Positions 26,601 to 37,641 of a stretch of 64,000 nt of DNA are shown here, piece after piece. Position numbers and translations under genes: made by a program. The notes beneath the pieces were generated by a model. That model made no database searches, was not told the origin of the DNA, and saw only the letters and a program-made list of their open reading frames with translations. The stretch is from assembly GCF_963675165.1 (NCBI RefSeq), contig NC_087380.1, positions 4,455,803-4,519,802 of the forward strand, written 5' to 3'. Numbering within the stretch: the stretch's first letter is position 1; every line of letters begins with the position of its first letter. The stretch is from Halichondria panicea. Lineage: Eukaryota > Porifera > Demospongiae > Suberitida > Halichondriidae.

Positions 26601-29600
26601 CCTGGCTTCACTCATCTCAATTTTGTTCCACTGATTCTATTTTGCAGCCCTATACTTTTGCTTCTGGCCAAAAGTTTTGAGTGGAAACAGAAGTTTGATG
26701 GATAGAAATGATCTATAGTTTGAAGAACAAATTTAGATCTACATGTATGTATGATGATAGAAGTTTGTGTTAATGAATAATTCAAAAGGATATAATCTGC
26801 AGAGACGTTAAGTTAACGTTCCTTCTGGCGCTCTGCTGTTTTCTCACTTGTAGCTAACCTGTAGCTAACCAAGCACTTATACAGAATGTAATTAAAAGCC
26901 TATAGAAACTAGCTGTTAGTTTTTGTCACGTTGCAACCGTTGAGCAGTTACAGCTGGTATAGACAGATCGCTTACTATAGTTACAATGTACACTTTTCGC
27001 TGAGCCTGCGAAAGATGGTTGTGTACCTTACCCTTTACCTGCTATTGAGTCATAAACACGTGCCCTGCACTACGTCCATCAGAAATGTCACAGAGAGCGC
27101 ACAAAGTTGCTAAAATCGAGGCATGTAGTAAAGCGCCCGTGTTTTGGTGTGCCCCTTCACCCAATTGTGGAAAGGGGGGTTCTTAAGGGCGCGATAGCCC
27201 CCCTTAAACCGGGGTTCAGTCCCTCGCCTTGTTTTCAGCACTTTGCGCATGCAGGATCTTAATTGTCTCATTGTAAATACAACAGTAATTTGTTTTAAAT
27301 CGCGGAGACGTCATTTGGCAGTAGCCGAGGGTGTACGCTACAGTTTGGTACCAACCTTATCATGATATAGGTGTCGTCCTGCAATTACAAGAATACTTTG
27401 AGGGTGCTGAAAACATCAAGGATCCCCTTCCGGCCATTGTGTGAAAATGGGAGGGTTCAATTAAGTATTGGTGGCTGGATTAGGTTACCAAACTTACCAT
27501 TGAGGAAAAAGGGACCAAACTTGAGGTTAGTGGGTGAGAGTTTGCTACATAAGTCTGCACGTGAATCGGGCGAGGTAGCAGAGAATGAAATTTTAGCGAG
27601 ATTTTTTCGGCAGGTAAACGGTTAATGGAACAATACAATATAACACGGTTTCTGCTACTAGAAGATGACACGCTTGACTTACTTCCCTCCTTCTCCTCCC
27701 TTCACGATGTCGGTGTAGATGTATACATCAGGCAGGTATTTATTGAGAAGTGCTCTCGAGGAGTCCACCATTCTGTTGGCCATTGAAGGACTAACTCGCA
27801 CACAATACCTGCTCTAAGTAAAGGACACACACTTCATCACTTGTGAAATGCGAAATTGCATGCTTATAGCCAAATAAAGTGTTAAGATAAAGGATACGCC
27901 ACACCTCGCACCCTGCGTACTCTTCCTGTTTTCATGAGGAACACAGGTCTCATCCGTTTAACAATAGGACATGAGAAGAACACCTCCCCATTTCCATCAG
28001 GCCACATACCTCTACGACGAATCTAGAGTAATTAATGTAATGTTAATATCGTAGCATCAATGCACGCTATCATAGAATATACATGTACATTCAAATCAGT
28101 ACACGCAATCTTCTACATTTCACGGTATGAAATATTTGCATTTTACCTTGAGTTCTAGCTCGTTGTCGGGTATAAACTGTTTTAGCAGTGGAAGGACACA
28201 CAGTCTGTAGTAGTCAACCTGCAGCAGGGTAAAAACCATTTACCTGCATAATTATAATTAACAAGTTATCCGAAGTGAAATTTCGATTATTAATTATCAG
28301 TATACTCACCGAAGGATCATCAGGTCCGTTTGTGATTCCTCTTAGGGTTATACGCAGCGGTTTCTTCAAGAAGGGAGCTAACATGAGTAAGGACTCTAAA
28401 AAGTAACTTATTGACCTCTGTTTGCTACAGTCATGTTCCAGAGTGCCTCCCATAAGCAGACCAGGTTGGTAGAGCATGCTAGTGCCTGTGCCAGGGAAAG
28501 AGAATAGATTCTGCCAAAACACAGTACAGCCTAGTGCATAATTACTAAATAATTAAGTAGTTCAAAGGCGACGGCATAATTCCCTCAATAATTGTTCATG
28601 TATGCTCAACTGAATCAATTAAGCTCCCAAATATGATCCAGTAGGAATGGATGGACGAAAGATAGACTGCTAAAAAGCTAACAGTCCAAAAAAACAGCAA
28701 TAAAACGACACTTTTTCTCACCAGTTTCATTGACTTCAATCCTAGACCCATTAGTTAGTTTGTCCAAGAGGCGAATAAAACCAGCCTCAAACTCTGTATT
28801 AAAGTATAACAAGATTATTATTATTGCTACGATGGAGATTTAAATAGTAATTATAGTGATTTCATGTCGAACATCTATTACCATTCGAAAGAACAAGAAC
28901 AATTAATTAATTAAACCAGCAGAATCTGTGAACTCTATCTGTATAATTATAGTATCTAAAATGCATAACTAATTCGGTATGCACGAGATATATACTTTCC
29001 ACCAAATTCGGTAGTTGTTGCCTTTCAGACTCATTGCCTCATCCCACTGACACCCCCCAGCCTTTTTGCACGGGTCAGAATGTTAATTATTTATACTGTA
29101 ACACTGTGTTGTTGCTATTGAACATCTATTACAAATCTGACTAAATCAGGAGTTTCCTGCTAACAGGGTGCCAGTGCCGTTTCCGTCAAATTAAAAAGTT
29201 TGATGCATCAAGGTCCATCTTATAAAAAAAGCATAAAAAATTGATGTTTAAAAATAACAATAATGCCAATTTCGACTTTTAATTATAAATTTATAGCAAA
29301 CGTTTGACACCATCACATGATCCAATTTTATAACAAACGACATAATCAAGACTTAATGATCCAGTTTTTACTTACATTCTTGGTTTTACATTCAATGTTG
29401 ATAAGTATCAGAATGACATTATGCTACAAAACATGGGGACACAATAATGACCTTTCATATAATTGATAGAGCTCAATAGGTATCGGGGTGAACTGACGAG
29501 ATATTCACTATTTACCTTTGTCACTCTGTTCAGCCGTTTAGAACCAGAGAAGCTACAACATTTTTACACCTTGCTACTTGTGTACAGTACTATATCTGCA

Positions 29601-31480
29601 GTGCAAAACCTTTGTTTCTTCCTTCTGTATTAAACAGATATCATAAACTACATGTAGAAATTAGTGTTTTTAGGCTACTAATTTTGGCGGATTTGTAGCA
29701 AATTCATTGGCACAATATTAATTTGTCAAAAGATGTATTACCGTATAGCAGGTAATTTCGTGTGGTAAAAATCGTTTAACTCGAAAACGGTGATTTTCGT
29801 TTAGTATCAATGCCTGCATGCACTGCGTTCATACGTTCCGGTAAGCCATTAAAATTTCGTGGAGGTCAGCTTGCCCACGAAAATTACTCGCTATACGGTA
29901 ATATGAGTTTTAAGGTTGAATGGGAACTTTGGAGTCAGATACAGATGAAGGGCTACAATGTAGCTAGCTATTTTTCATTAGATAATTCTGCGTTTTATTA
30001 TTAGCGCGTACTTAATTTAGCGCTAAAATTACTAGCAAAAACCGGGTGGAATGTAGTGCATGAAAGAAGTGGTATCATTATATGACGCCTGTATCGAAAA
30101 TTGCTCAGCAAATCACTGTCTGCAGTACGTGCATGTGTGTATAGATACAAGTCTTGAATTTAAATCCTTTCGTATTAACTAAATGTATAAACACATAATT
30201 ATATTCGCTTATAATATTTTCTGCTAATTACAGCATTCAGTTAGCTTATATAGATCTAGCTTGCATGGGAGGTATCTAGGCTGCATGGAGATCACGTCTT
30301 TCTAAGTATGGGAAAAGGACTGGCCCGGTTATCAATGTGCTCCTTCAAAGAAAGAGGTGTGGGTTAATTGTGGGACTGCACGGAATCTACTTTGCCTGGC
30401 CTATTATGCTAAACTAGACTGGAAACCACTCCCTTCGCTCTGGGCTCTTGGGACTGGCAAGTTGCCGTGTTGAGAGTTGTCCCGTTGGAATGCAATTAGA
30501 ACAAACCACAAAATGCGTAATGCGTGGGTGATATTATTTCAGCCTCGACAACAGACCGCCAGTGATGTACTTTATACTCGAGGCCGATAATATTTTGTGC
30601 AGTGATAGTTAGTTGACTATTTGTGACGTTTACATTCTTGTGGCAGCGTGACATTCTTCATGCACTGGGACAACTCTCAACACAGCAGCTTGCCAGTCCC
30701 TTAATTTCTCCCGAGAGAAGGGGAGTGGTTTCCAGTCTAATGCTAAACCTAAAAAATTTCGATAATTTTCCCTTCCCCTCCAGAGAAAACGCCGGGCACA
30801 CAAGTTGATACCGTACTTATTCGATTTAAAGCGACACTTTTAAATAATTACGAAGCCAGAAGTCGTTTCTTTTTGAGGTTGAGAAAATTATGTTGAAGTC
30901 CTGGTGTCACATCTAATTGGAAGTTACTCTACTATCCTCGATTATAAATTACAATTGTTTCTTGTGGCCTGGAATCGAGGCTGTGGTTTGACCTCTTTAG
31001 GATGCGACATAAAAAATAATTGTAAATGCTGCAGTCGCTACTTTTAGAGGTTAGAAAATTGGAAAAGATCGAGGGTGTCGCATATTTGGAGGGTCGCTTT
31101 AAATCGAATAAGTACGGTAGTACTGACTCATAATTATTATTAGTAGCATTTCCTTAGCCTCGAGACCAGCCGTTCGTTATCTAAAAGAACGCCTGGTCAA
31201 GTTCCAATGTACAAACTCATCTAGCTGAGTCAGCGTTTTACAGCATCATATAATGATATTCATGGGTAATTATCTGACCAAGTTGTACATTGGAACTTGA
31301 CCAGGCGTCTTTCACAACGAACGGCCTGGTCTCGAGGCTAGCATCCTTCTCACCTCTAAGACCAGGATTTTCTTCATCTTTTCGTAATTTAGTGATTCTC
31401 ACTGCTTTAGAACTTAAAGTAGCAAGAACCAGCCTCTGCCTAAAATAGTTGCAGCCTTCGAATGTTAGTATCTCTTCCAT
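23643..31480 (-). CDS. RCL1: RNA 3'-terminal phosphate cyclase-like protein RCL1
   Basis: Nine exons, right to left: 31354-31480, 28722-28793, 28310-28485, 28147-28218, 27898-28022, 27683-27808, 26318-26477, 24685-24788, 23643-23823; 1,143 bases, 380 residues (human 373). RCL1 is a nucleolar protein of 18S rRNA processing that binds the GTPase BMS1; it keeps the cyclase fold but has no cyclase activity. Conserved blocks seen: GCNYFRQRLVLATLS near the start, RLLDKLTNGSRIEVNETG, YQPGLLMGGTLEHDCS, RGITNGPDDPS, VRVSPSMANRMVDSSRALL, LPEELGAQA, LGQKDVSKIQLG and VGIGFSNFSKGIL at the end. Intron 5 (27809-27897) looks U12-dependent. Intron 1 is 2.56 kb and intron 7 is 1.5 kb, both loaded with MITEs. 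Confidence 0.96.
24845..24998. mobile_element. Family B foldback (GGTAATTTTCGTGGGG) in RCL1 intron 7
   Basis: GGTAATTTTCGTGGGG on the left and CCACGAAAAGTACCCGCTAT on the right are the family's inverted ends; the left end has decayed. Confidence 0.65.
25310..25747. mobile_element. 438-bp TACAGTGGAACCTC element in RCL1 intron 7
   Basis: The ends TACAGTGGAACCTCCAT and ATGGAGGTTCCACTGTA are perfect inverted repeats, of the type found in TA-targeting Tc1/mariner/pogo derivatives. It has no transposase. Confidence 0.8.
26478..27682. other. RCL1 intron 6, mostly unexplained
   Basis: A family H fragment lies at about 26860-26960 (GCCTATAGAAACTAGCTGTTAG, CAACCGTTGAGCAGTTACAGCTGG). The rest, including the G-rich stretch 27165-27240, shows nothing I can name. 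Confidence 0.5.
27809..27897 (-). other. U12-type (minor spliceosome) intron, RCL1 intron 5
   Basis: On the gene strand the donor reads GTATCCTTTATC, an exact match to the U12 donor consensus. The sequence before the acceptor is GTCCTTTAC followed by TTAGAGCAG, which places a branch-site-like TTCCTTRAC relative about ten bases upstream of the junction. The intron is 89 bases. Using this donor and acceptor gives RVRGVAYCVRVSPS in frame, matching RCL1; the nearby GTGTGG donor does not. Confidence 0.85.
28794..30414. other. RCL1 intron 1, distal part
   Basis: AT-rich intron sequence. A family B foldback is at 29737-29905 (listed separately). Otherwise I see no gene or repeat. Confidence 0.5.
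29737..29905. mobile_element. Family B foldback in RCL1 intron 1
   Basis: TTACCGTATAGCAGGTAATT and AATTACTCGCTATACGGTAA are inverted ends of about 23 bases. Confidence 0.8.
30415..30739. mobile_element. 325-bp TAGACTGG foldback with exact 9-bp target duplication
   Basis: The ends TAGACTGGAAACCACTCCCT and its complement pair, and the pairing continues through GGGACTGGCAAGTTGC. ATGCTAAAC occurs directly on both sides (30406-30414 and 30740-30748). A 9-bp duplication is the mutator-like (MULE) hallmark. Confidence 0.88.
30809..31119. mobile_element. Family C foldback, copy 1 (311 bp), RCL1 intron 1
   Basis: The ends TACCGTACTTATTCGATTTA and TAAATCGAATAAGTACGGTA are perfect inverted repeats extending through GCGAC. 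Confidence 0.88.
31155..31340. mobile_element. TAGCCTCGAGACCAG foldback next to RCL1 exon 1
   Basis: The ends TTAGCCTCGAGACCAG and CTGGTCTCGAGGCTA are inverted, as are inner blocks such as GACCAGGCG and AAGTTCCAATGTAC. It lies in RCL1 intron 1 only about 13 bases from the exon 1 donor. The 9-bp flanks are only loosely similar. Confidence 0.75.
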
Positions 31481-31733
31481 AATAAGTTATATCCTCGATC
31501 CAAGGAAGATTTTTTAGTGATTTTTTGTACACATGGAATCGACACCGTACCCAACCTAGTCTCGCGGGCCTAGATCTACGGGGGAAAAGAAAGATATTAG
31601 CCAAATATCTTTCTTTTTGACCTGCAAGACTGGTCCTCTCAAGGCATCGATTCTCTTATTTTATCCAAGCGATTCGTTCCAATAAAAGGTCCAAGATAAA
31701 GGTCCTTCTGGTGAGAAAGTCTACAGAACTAGA
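31481..31733. promoter_or_regulatory. Shared divergent promoter region, RCL1 / PET100
   Basis: 253 bases separate the two start codons. It contains a short inverted pair AAGAAAGATATT / AATATCTTTCTTTTT (about 31588-31618), which could be a paired regulatory site or a foldback remnant. Confidence 0.5.
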
Positions 31734-34009
31734 ATGGGCAGTGGTCTGGAGCTTGTGAGAGTAAGTACACTATGCTGCAGCTAATCGTGTGGACTAGCTA
31801 TACACCAACAAAACAAAATGTAGGCCTATCGTACTTATTCGATTTAAAACGACACCCCCAATTTTCTGACCTCTAAAAATAGCGACTGGCAGCATTCACA
31901 ATTATTTTTTTATGTCGCGTCCTAAATAGAGGTCAAACCACAGCCTCAATTCCAGGCCGCAAGAAACAATGTAATTTAAGCGGCCTATAATCGAGGACAG
32001 TAGAATAACCTCCAATTAGATGCGACCCTCTAAATATGCGACACCAGGACTTCAACAAAATTTTTCAACCTCCAAAAGAAACGACCTCTGGCTTTGTAAT
32101 TATTTAAAAGTGTCGCTTTTAATAAATCGAATAAGTACGGTATAAACACTAACGTATGTCATAATTCGGTTTTGCCAGCCAGTGACCAAGGCGAGAGCTA
32201 TCAGTAGTTCGACACTCTCTTCTTACCACACCGAACACCTGTAGAACACCGTCTCCATTATAATTATATACTCTTAATTGGTATACTGTATTACAGTATA
32301 CATTGTATCTGTCTAAATGCAGCTGTAAAATATATACAATACTAAAAATCAAACTGTAGAGATCCACTGTGTACTAAGGGATTGCACTCGACACTAGACT
32401 AGCTGTAGCGCATAAGCGCCAGCTCAGATTGAGCAATTTTTTGAATATTCTAAAAGTGCCGCTGTAATATACATCAACTATGATACCGTACTTATTCGAT
32501 TTAAAGCGACACTTTTAAATAATTACGAAGCCAGAGGTCGTTTCTTTTGGAGGTTGAAAAATTATGTTGAAGTCCTGGTGTCGCATATTTAGAGGGTCAC
32601 ATCTAATTGGAGGTTATTCTACTGTCCTCGATTATAGGCCGCTTAAATTACATTGTTTCTTGCGGCCTGGAATCGAGGCTGTGGTTTGACCTCTATTTAG
32701 GACGCGACATAAAAAAATAATTGTGAACGCTGCAGTCGCTATTTTTAGAGGTCAGAAAATTGGAAAAGATTGAGGGTGTCGCATATTTGGAGGGTCGCTT
32801 TAAATCGAATAAGTACGGTAGTCAACATAACATTTTTTTACACCCTTCTAAACCACCCTTTCGTATTAAACCTTTAATTGTATGTAGATCCTCTTACACT
32901 GTGATCGTTATGTATCAGTTCTGCAGTATTGTTGCTGTACATGCATGGTAAATGTAATCGTACAATGCAGTGACAATGAGCCATCATTCCCGCTTTCAGA
33001 TAAGTATCTATGTTTTCTTTCCTGTGGTTTTGTTCTACTATTTCAACAGACCAGACGTCTACAAGAAAACTATATCTGAGAAGAAGGTAGAGTTAAATTC
33101 ACATGCACTAAATAAACTATAATCTTATGTCTGTTTTGTCTCTGTAGAAAGTGATATACCCTGAGGGAAATGTAAGTCAGATTTGAAATTTAATTGTATT
33201 GTGGCTTGTGTAGGTGGATCAAAGGGAATGCAGCTTGTCGTTGATCTGATAGAAGTATTCGTAAGGGGGGGTTCTCTTTAGTCTTTATAATTATGACCTG
33301 CACGTTTAGGAAGCGAATACAAGGAGCACATGAGGAGATGGATCGTCTTACTACGCGGATTCTGTATCGTCCTGTTATGTACAAATTATGCCATATGTCA
33401 AACCAAGTGCTAACATTAATCATTGCACTTAATATTCACTATTGTTAGATTAAACGCGTTTTCAGCCGAACATGTACAGAGCACTTAATTGGCACATTAC
33501 AGTGGAACCTTGATTATCCAGCTTGCAATTTTCTTAATTCAGAAAATGGGCGTGCCACTTAAATGCGTATGCACGTTGCTATGGAGACAGGCCTTCTGCG
33601 CATGCGCAGACAACCATGTGGCACTGCTAATAAAGTGGGTGGATCAAGGTGTGGTTTATCTATTCCAGTTATCCGGCCTGCCTGAGGAACCAAGGTGTCC
33701 GGAAAATTGAGGTTGTACTGTACAAACAAGGAAATGTGGTTAGACGAGTTATTGAGTCCGCAATACAATATGATCCATCTCCTCATGTGCTCCTGGTGAC
33801 ACATACATAGGTTTTTTTGCTCTGGTAATCTCATGCGAATTCCAGGTATCATTTTCACTATGAGGGCATATTAGGATACGATCAGTGTTATGCACATTCA
33901 TTACATTTTATTCCCATTACAGCGTGTTCCACTGTCTATTGAAGACAACTTGAAACTAAGAGAACAAATGAGAAACAAAAGAAGAATACAGGCTTTCAAA
34001 ACATCATGA
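31734..34009 (+). CDS. PET100: PET100 cytochrome c oxidase assembly factor
   Basis: Four tiny exons: 31734-31760, 33000-33086, 33148-33171, 33923-34009; 225 bases, 74 residues (human PET100 has 73). It is a single-pass inner-mitochondrial-membrane protein needed to assemble complex IV. The N terminus MGSGLELVR resembles the family start MG-LE-R. A transmembrane helix follows (ISIYVFFPVVLFYYFN, residues 10-25). Then come KKxxYPEGN and a basic charged C tail (REQMRNKRRIQ). All introns fall in phase 0. Recognised from size, topology and pattern, so slightly less certain than the larger genes. Introns 1 and 3 contain MITEs larger than the whole coding sequence. Convergent with GET3, 104 bases apart. 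Confidence 0.85.
31827..32142. mobile_element. Family C foldback, copy 2 (316 bp), PET100 intron 1
   Basis: Ends TATCGTACTTATTCGATTTA and AATCGAATAAGTACGGTATA. The interior is in the opposite orientation to copies 1 and 3 (GGTCAAACCACAGCCTC). Confidence 0.87.
32484..32820. mobile_element. Family C foldback, copy 3 (337 bp), PET100 intron 1
   Basis: Ends TACCGTACTTATTCGATTTA and TAAATCGAATAAGTACGGTA. Nearly identical in order to copy 1; it has GGCCGCTTAAATTACATTG where copy 1 is deleted. Confidence 0.88.
33319..33800. mobile_element. Family I foldback in PET100 intron 3, carrying a nested CAGTGG element
   Basis: AGGAGCACATGAGGAGATGG on the left and CCATCTCCTCATGTGCTCCT on the right are inverted. 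A second copy at 54809-55255 shares GCGCATT-like interior blocks (ACAGAGCACTTA, CAAGGAAATGTAG). Comparison of the two copies exposes the nested insertion at 33498-33722. Confidence 0.82.
33498..33722. mobile_element. 225-bp TACAGTGGAACC element nested in family I
   Basis: The ends TACAGTGGAACCTTGATTAT and TTGAGGTTGTACTGTA are inverted. The other family I copy reads ACGTTACAATCAAGG at the same point, so this is an insertion at TA. The same element, inverted, is at 63513-63784. Confidence 0.85.
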
Positions 34010-34045
34010 AGTGCCAAAGTTGCATCAATGATCATAACATGTCAC

Positions 34046-34051
34046 TTTAAT
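34046..34051 (-). terminator. Candidate ATTAAA poly(A) signal for GET3
   Basis: TTTAAT on the plus strand reads ATTAAA on the gene strand, about 63 bases past the GET3 stop and inside the PET100/GET3 convergent gap. Confidence 0.4.
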
Positions 34052-34113
34052 AATAGTTAAAACAAACACAATGTCTTGTCATTTTCCATTATAGATATAA
34101 TTATAAAGTTCCG

Positions 34114-37100
34114 TCATTTAGAATTGGTTCCAAGCAAAAATTTGGAGAAAGATTCTACTTTTTCCCGTCCTCTCACCTCCTCTGTGAGCAGGGGACACTC
34201 AGTGATGTGAAAGTCCTCATACAGATCATGAATTTGCTCTAGGTACTTGGATTGAATCTTGTGGCGCGAGGAACACATTTTGCATACAATTTGTCCTGTG
34301 TGATAATAGAAATAATTGCTCAACTTCATCGTAATACACACTATTGGTATTGGGGTGAGCGCAATATGAGCCTACCTATAGTCCTCTACGTAGTAACATT
34401 TTCTGTGTGTATATAATTATTGTCTGTCATTGAAGCACATGCATGCATGCAGTATTAGTTCTATCCTGAGAGTGCACACACTTTTTGTACCAGGCATAGA
34501 TAAGCTCGTAGAGATCCCAAACGAAAGAATGATCATGCGCATGCATTTTGCAATAGTTAAAAACGCAATAGGGCTTGTACAGTGTCATTCGACTCTGTGT
34601 ATTCGAAACCTGGTATACGCGCGGTTTTTTGTTTACCAAAATCACCCCAAACATGCGGTGCATACTCCTAGTATGAAGGTGGTACACACCAGTGCCAGTA
34701 AGCTCACCATGCTCATCTTGTTCTGGATTTAGTAACTGGTTCACAACAATGTTATGCACATCAATGTTAAGCTTGGTGAGTTCCTGTACAAGTCGTTCTG
34801 TTTCGTACAGAGATAGAAATTCTGCTATGCAAACGCATACAAAAGTAGCTTTGTCCTGCATGGAAAATAGAGGTGTAAATTATGTACGTACATTATTACA
34901 CCTCTAATCGTATGATGTGCTATTAGCGACTGGAGCAATTAATCCTGTATCACATCCAGTCTAGTAATTGCACGATGTCATTGACAGCGTGCAATTACCT
35001 GTCAAGTAATTGCACCTGTCAATGGCAAAGTATTGTTTTCAAATAACGGCTGCGGCCGAAAATGTTAACAGAGAACTTCATCATACACGATTAGAAATCA
35101 ATAGTATGGCTACTCGTGCAATACGGAATTAATAGCACCTATAAAAAGCACTGCAAGGTTAATAGCACTCGGCTACGCCTCGTGCAATTAGTATCCTTGC
35201 CATTACTTGTTACTCGTGCTATTGCACTCTTAGCCATACTATTAATTGTATGATGTGCTATTAGTGATGGGAGTTTGTACAGCAATTAACCCCGTATCAC
35301 ATCTGGTTCAGTAATTGCACGCTGTCAATGACAACGTATTGTTTTTGAATAAATAACGGCCACCCCTGAAAATGTTAATAAAGCTGCAGAGAATTTCATT
35401 ATAGAAATCAATATAGTACCTATAGCAAACATGCACTGGCAAGGTTAATAGCACTCGTCTACGCCTCACATAATTAGAAGCTTTGCCGTTGCTTGTTACT
35501 CGTGCTATTAACCCCATATTGCACTCTTAACACCATGCTATAATTATACTAATAGAGATTGACATGTACAGTAGACTCTCGCTATTCCAGCTCTCTAAAG
35601 TACGGCCATTTGGTTTGGCACAGATTGCTAGCTAAATGTTTACTGCACAAAACCCTGAAATGCAGCCACTCGCTATTCTGTATAATTATATACTGGCCAG
35701 TGTATTGGCTGCCCTAAATAGGTTTTCAATGTTTATTACGGCCAGACATGACCTTTTGGGTGTGGTTTGGCATATAAAGTTCCTTAACCTCGAGACAGAA
35801 CAGCAAAATTAGTCATTAGATTGGAGGTAAGGTCGTTTTTTAGCCGCAGCTATTTTCTGCCACTTTGCTATTTCGGCTAAGCTGCGTGGCCAGATTAACG
35901 AGAGTCCCAGATTAACGAGAGTCTATAATACTGTATGTTATAATTATTGTGAAATGAAAATCCATGGTATACATACGCTATCCCCTTGGGGTTATTATTC
36001 TAGCAAAAACAGATATACATGTACATGGCCCATAGTCAGGCCGGGGACTTACTGGATCCCTAAATTCCTCATTGATTTGCTCAATGGCAGGCATGGACTC
36101 CTGCATTTTGGATCTGAAACTTCCATCATCACCACTACCAGTACTTAGCATGGGCAGCAGCTGCGTTTACATGAAAATTCAGTATTAGAAGTGGCACACA
36201 GACATCATCGTTTTTAGCATAAATACCTGGTCAAATACAGAGCCGAACTGTGATTTTAGTTGTGTAACTTTGCCCATTCCTTTCTGGAAAAGAGCGGGCA
36301 TTGAGAGGAAACGCAAGGTGTGGCCAGTGGGAGCAGTATCAAACACCACCACTGAGAACTGGAGTTCCTTCACTAGCCTGTACATTAAGTCTTGTTGTCT
36401 TGGTGCAGTTTATAAATACGTAACGATTGTACACATGACAAGTCGGTTACAACAGATACATTTTACATACCCCATTACTTGCATGAAACTTTTAGCCTCA
36501 TCAATACCAGGTAAGGAATCAGCAAAATCACTGAGCAATTCCTTTGCCAAACCACTAAGTCCAGCTGAAATGATAAATTGATGAGTTCACTAACAATAAA
36601 AGCACCGCAGGTGCTAATGCCTCGGTGGATGTCAAAGCTACATAACATAAAGCTACATGTACTAGCTATTGCTTGCACACAGATATCATAATGTTCTTAT
36701 GGTAATTTTGCTGCGCCAGTAATCACGTACACAGTGAAACTCATAGCTAAAGTGGGAAATTATCAACAATGATTGATGCTAAAAAGGATGCCAAAGTAGA
36801 AAGTCTAAAAGCTGGCTGCTGCATCAGTAGAGCCTTGCAACTCTCTTCTCACTCTTGCAGCTACCGATAGCTAGCGTTCTAGTGAAGAGCTAACTACTAT
36901 TAAAGTAGAGTAACAACACTCCATGGACAAGTTTTGCTACGCACTTTTCTGAAAAGGCTGCAATAACATCCCAAGTAAGCAAAACTAGGCATAACTCGAG
37001 AACGAAACAATATTTTGCAAATCCAAATTAGAAAACATGACTAGAAGCCTATAACTCTTACTTGCACTTCCTTGAGCAGCTGTAGCAGTCTACACACACA

Positions 37101-37641
37101 CAAACATACTACCGTATACCTCGATTGCGCATGCGCACTGAGGCATAATTAATATGTAACTCACAGGAATCGTCACCAAGTGCATCGTTAGGTATTTCAT
37201 CAGCATCTAAAACGGTTGGATCAATTTCCTGCGCAGATAATTGTAGTAGTACATAGTTTCCAAGACAATCAAACTCACCATGGCATAAAGATTACCAAAA
37301 CCTTGAACCATTGTCGGGTACTTAGAGAACTTTTGATCAAAAGCATCAGAGATATTATGTGCAGGGTCCGTGGATATTAGCAAAACGTTTTCTCGCTGCT
37401 TTGCTAACAGTATAGCCAGGCTGCAACTGTTAAAAGATAAGAAAAATAAATACAAAACGAAATTTGCAACCTACCTACATGTGGTTTTTCCAACACCACC
37501 TTTTCCGCCAACAAAGATCCATCTCAATGATTTTTGCTCAAGGACATTGTTGAGACCAGGTTCCAACTCTGTCTCACTATGACCTGACAGTAATGATTTT
37601 GATTTGGGCTCTTCTTCAGGCTGATATGTCGATGCAGCCAT
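34114..37641 (-). CDS. GET3: ATPase GET3 / ASNA1 / TRC40, tail-anchored protein targeting
   Basis: Eight exons, right to left: 37475-37641, 37279-37420, 37165-37228, 36471-36564, 36227-36377, 36053-36160, 34708-34855, 34114-34295; 1,056 bases, 351 residues (human 348). It is the cytosolic dimeric ATPase that captures tail-anchored membrane proteins and delivers them to the ER. The deviant Walker [11 protein letters not shown] is at residues 45-54. Switch I is [10 protein letters not shown] and switch [12 protein letters not shown]. The dimer-bridging zinc motif CKMC is at 296-299, followed by EDLYEDFHI-like and PLLTEEVRG blocks. An insert rich in G, S and D ([10 protein letters not shown]) replaces part of the family's client-binding helical loop. 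Intron 3 is almost wholly a family A MITE; intron 6 holds a tandem repeat. Confidence 0.97.
34905..35547. repeat. Tandem dimer of a ~320-bp unit in GET3 intron 6
   Basis: Two copies (about 34905-35241 and 35242-35547) share CGTATGATGTGCTATTAG, CGTATCACATC, AGTAATTGCACG, GTATTGTTTT, AAAATGTTAA, GGTTAATAGCACTCG and TTACTCGTGCTATT. The first copy has an extra stretch of GTAATTGCAC words. Function unknown. Confidence 0.8.
35571..35926. mobile_element. Family J foldback (TAGACTCTCG) in GET3 intron 6
   Basis: Starts TAGACTCTCGCTATTCCAG and ends with two copies of CAGATTAACGAGAGTC, then TA. A related, longer-decayed copy lies at 22938-23120. Confidence 0.7.
36595..37150 (+). mobile_element. Family A MITE filling GET3 intron 3
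   Basis: Starts AAAAGCACCGCAGGTGCTAA and ends ACCGTATACCTCGATTGCGC...AGGCATAATT. It occupies about 555 of the intron's 600 bases. Orientation is opposite to the gene. Confidence 0.82.

Noticed and set aside
27165-27240. GGGGTTCAGTCCCTCG looks like a tRNA T-arm
   Set aside because: No matching acceptor, D or anticodon stems could be folded around it.
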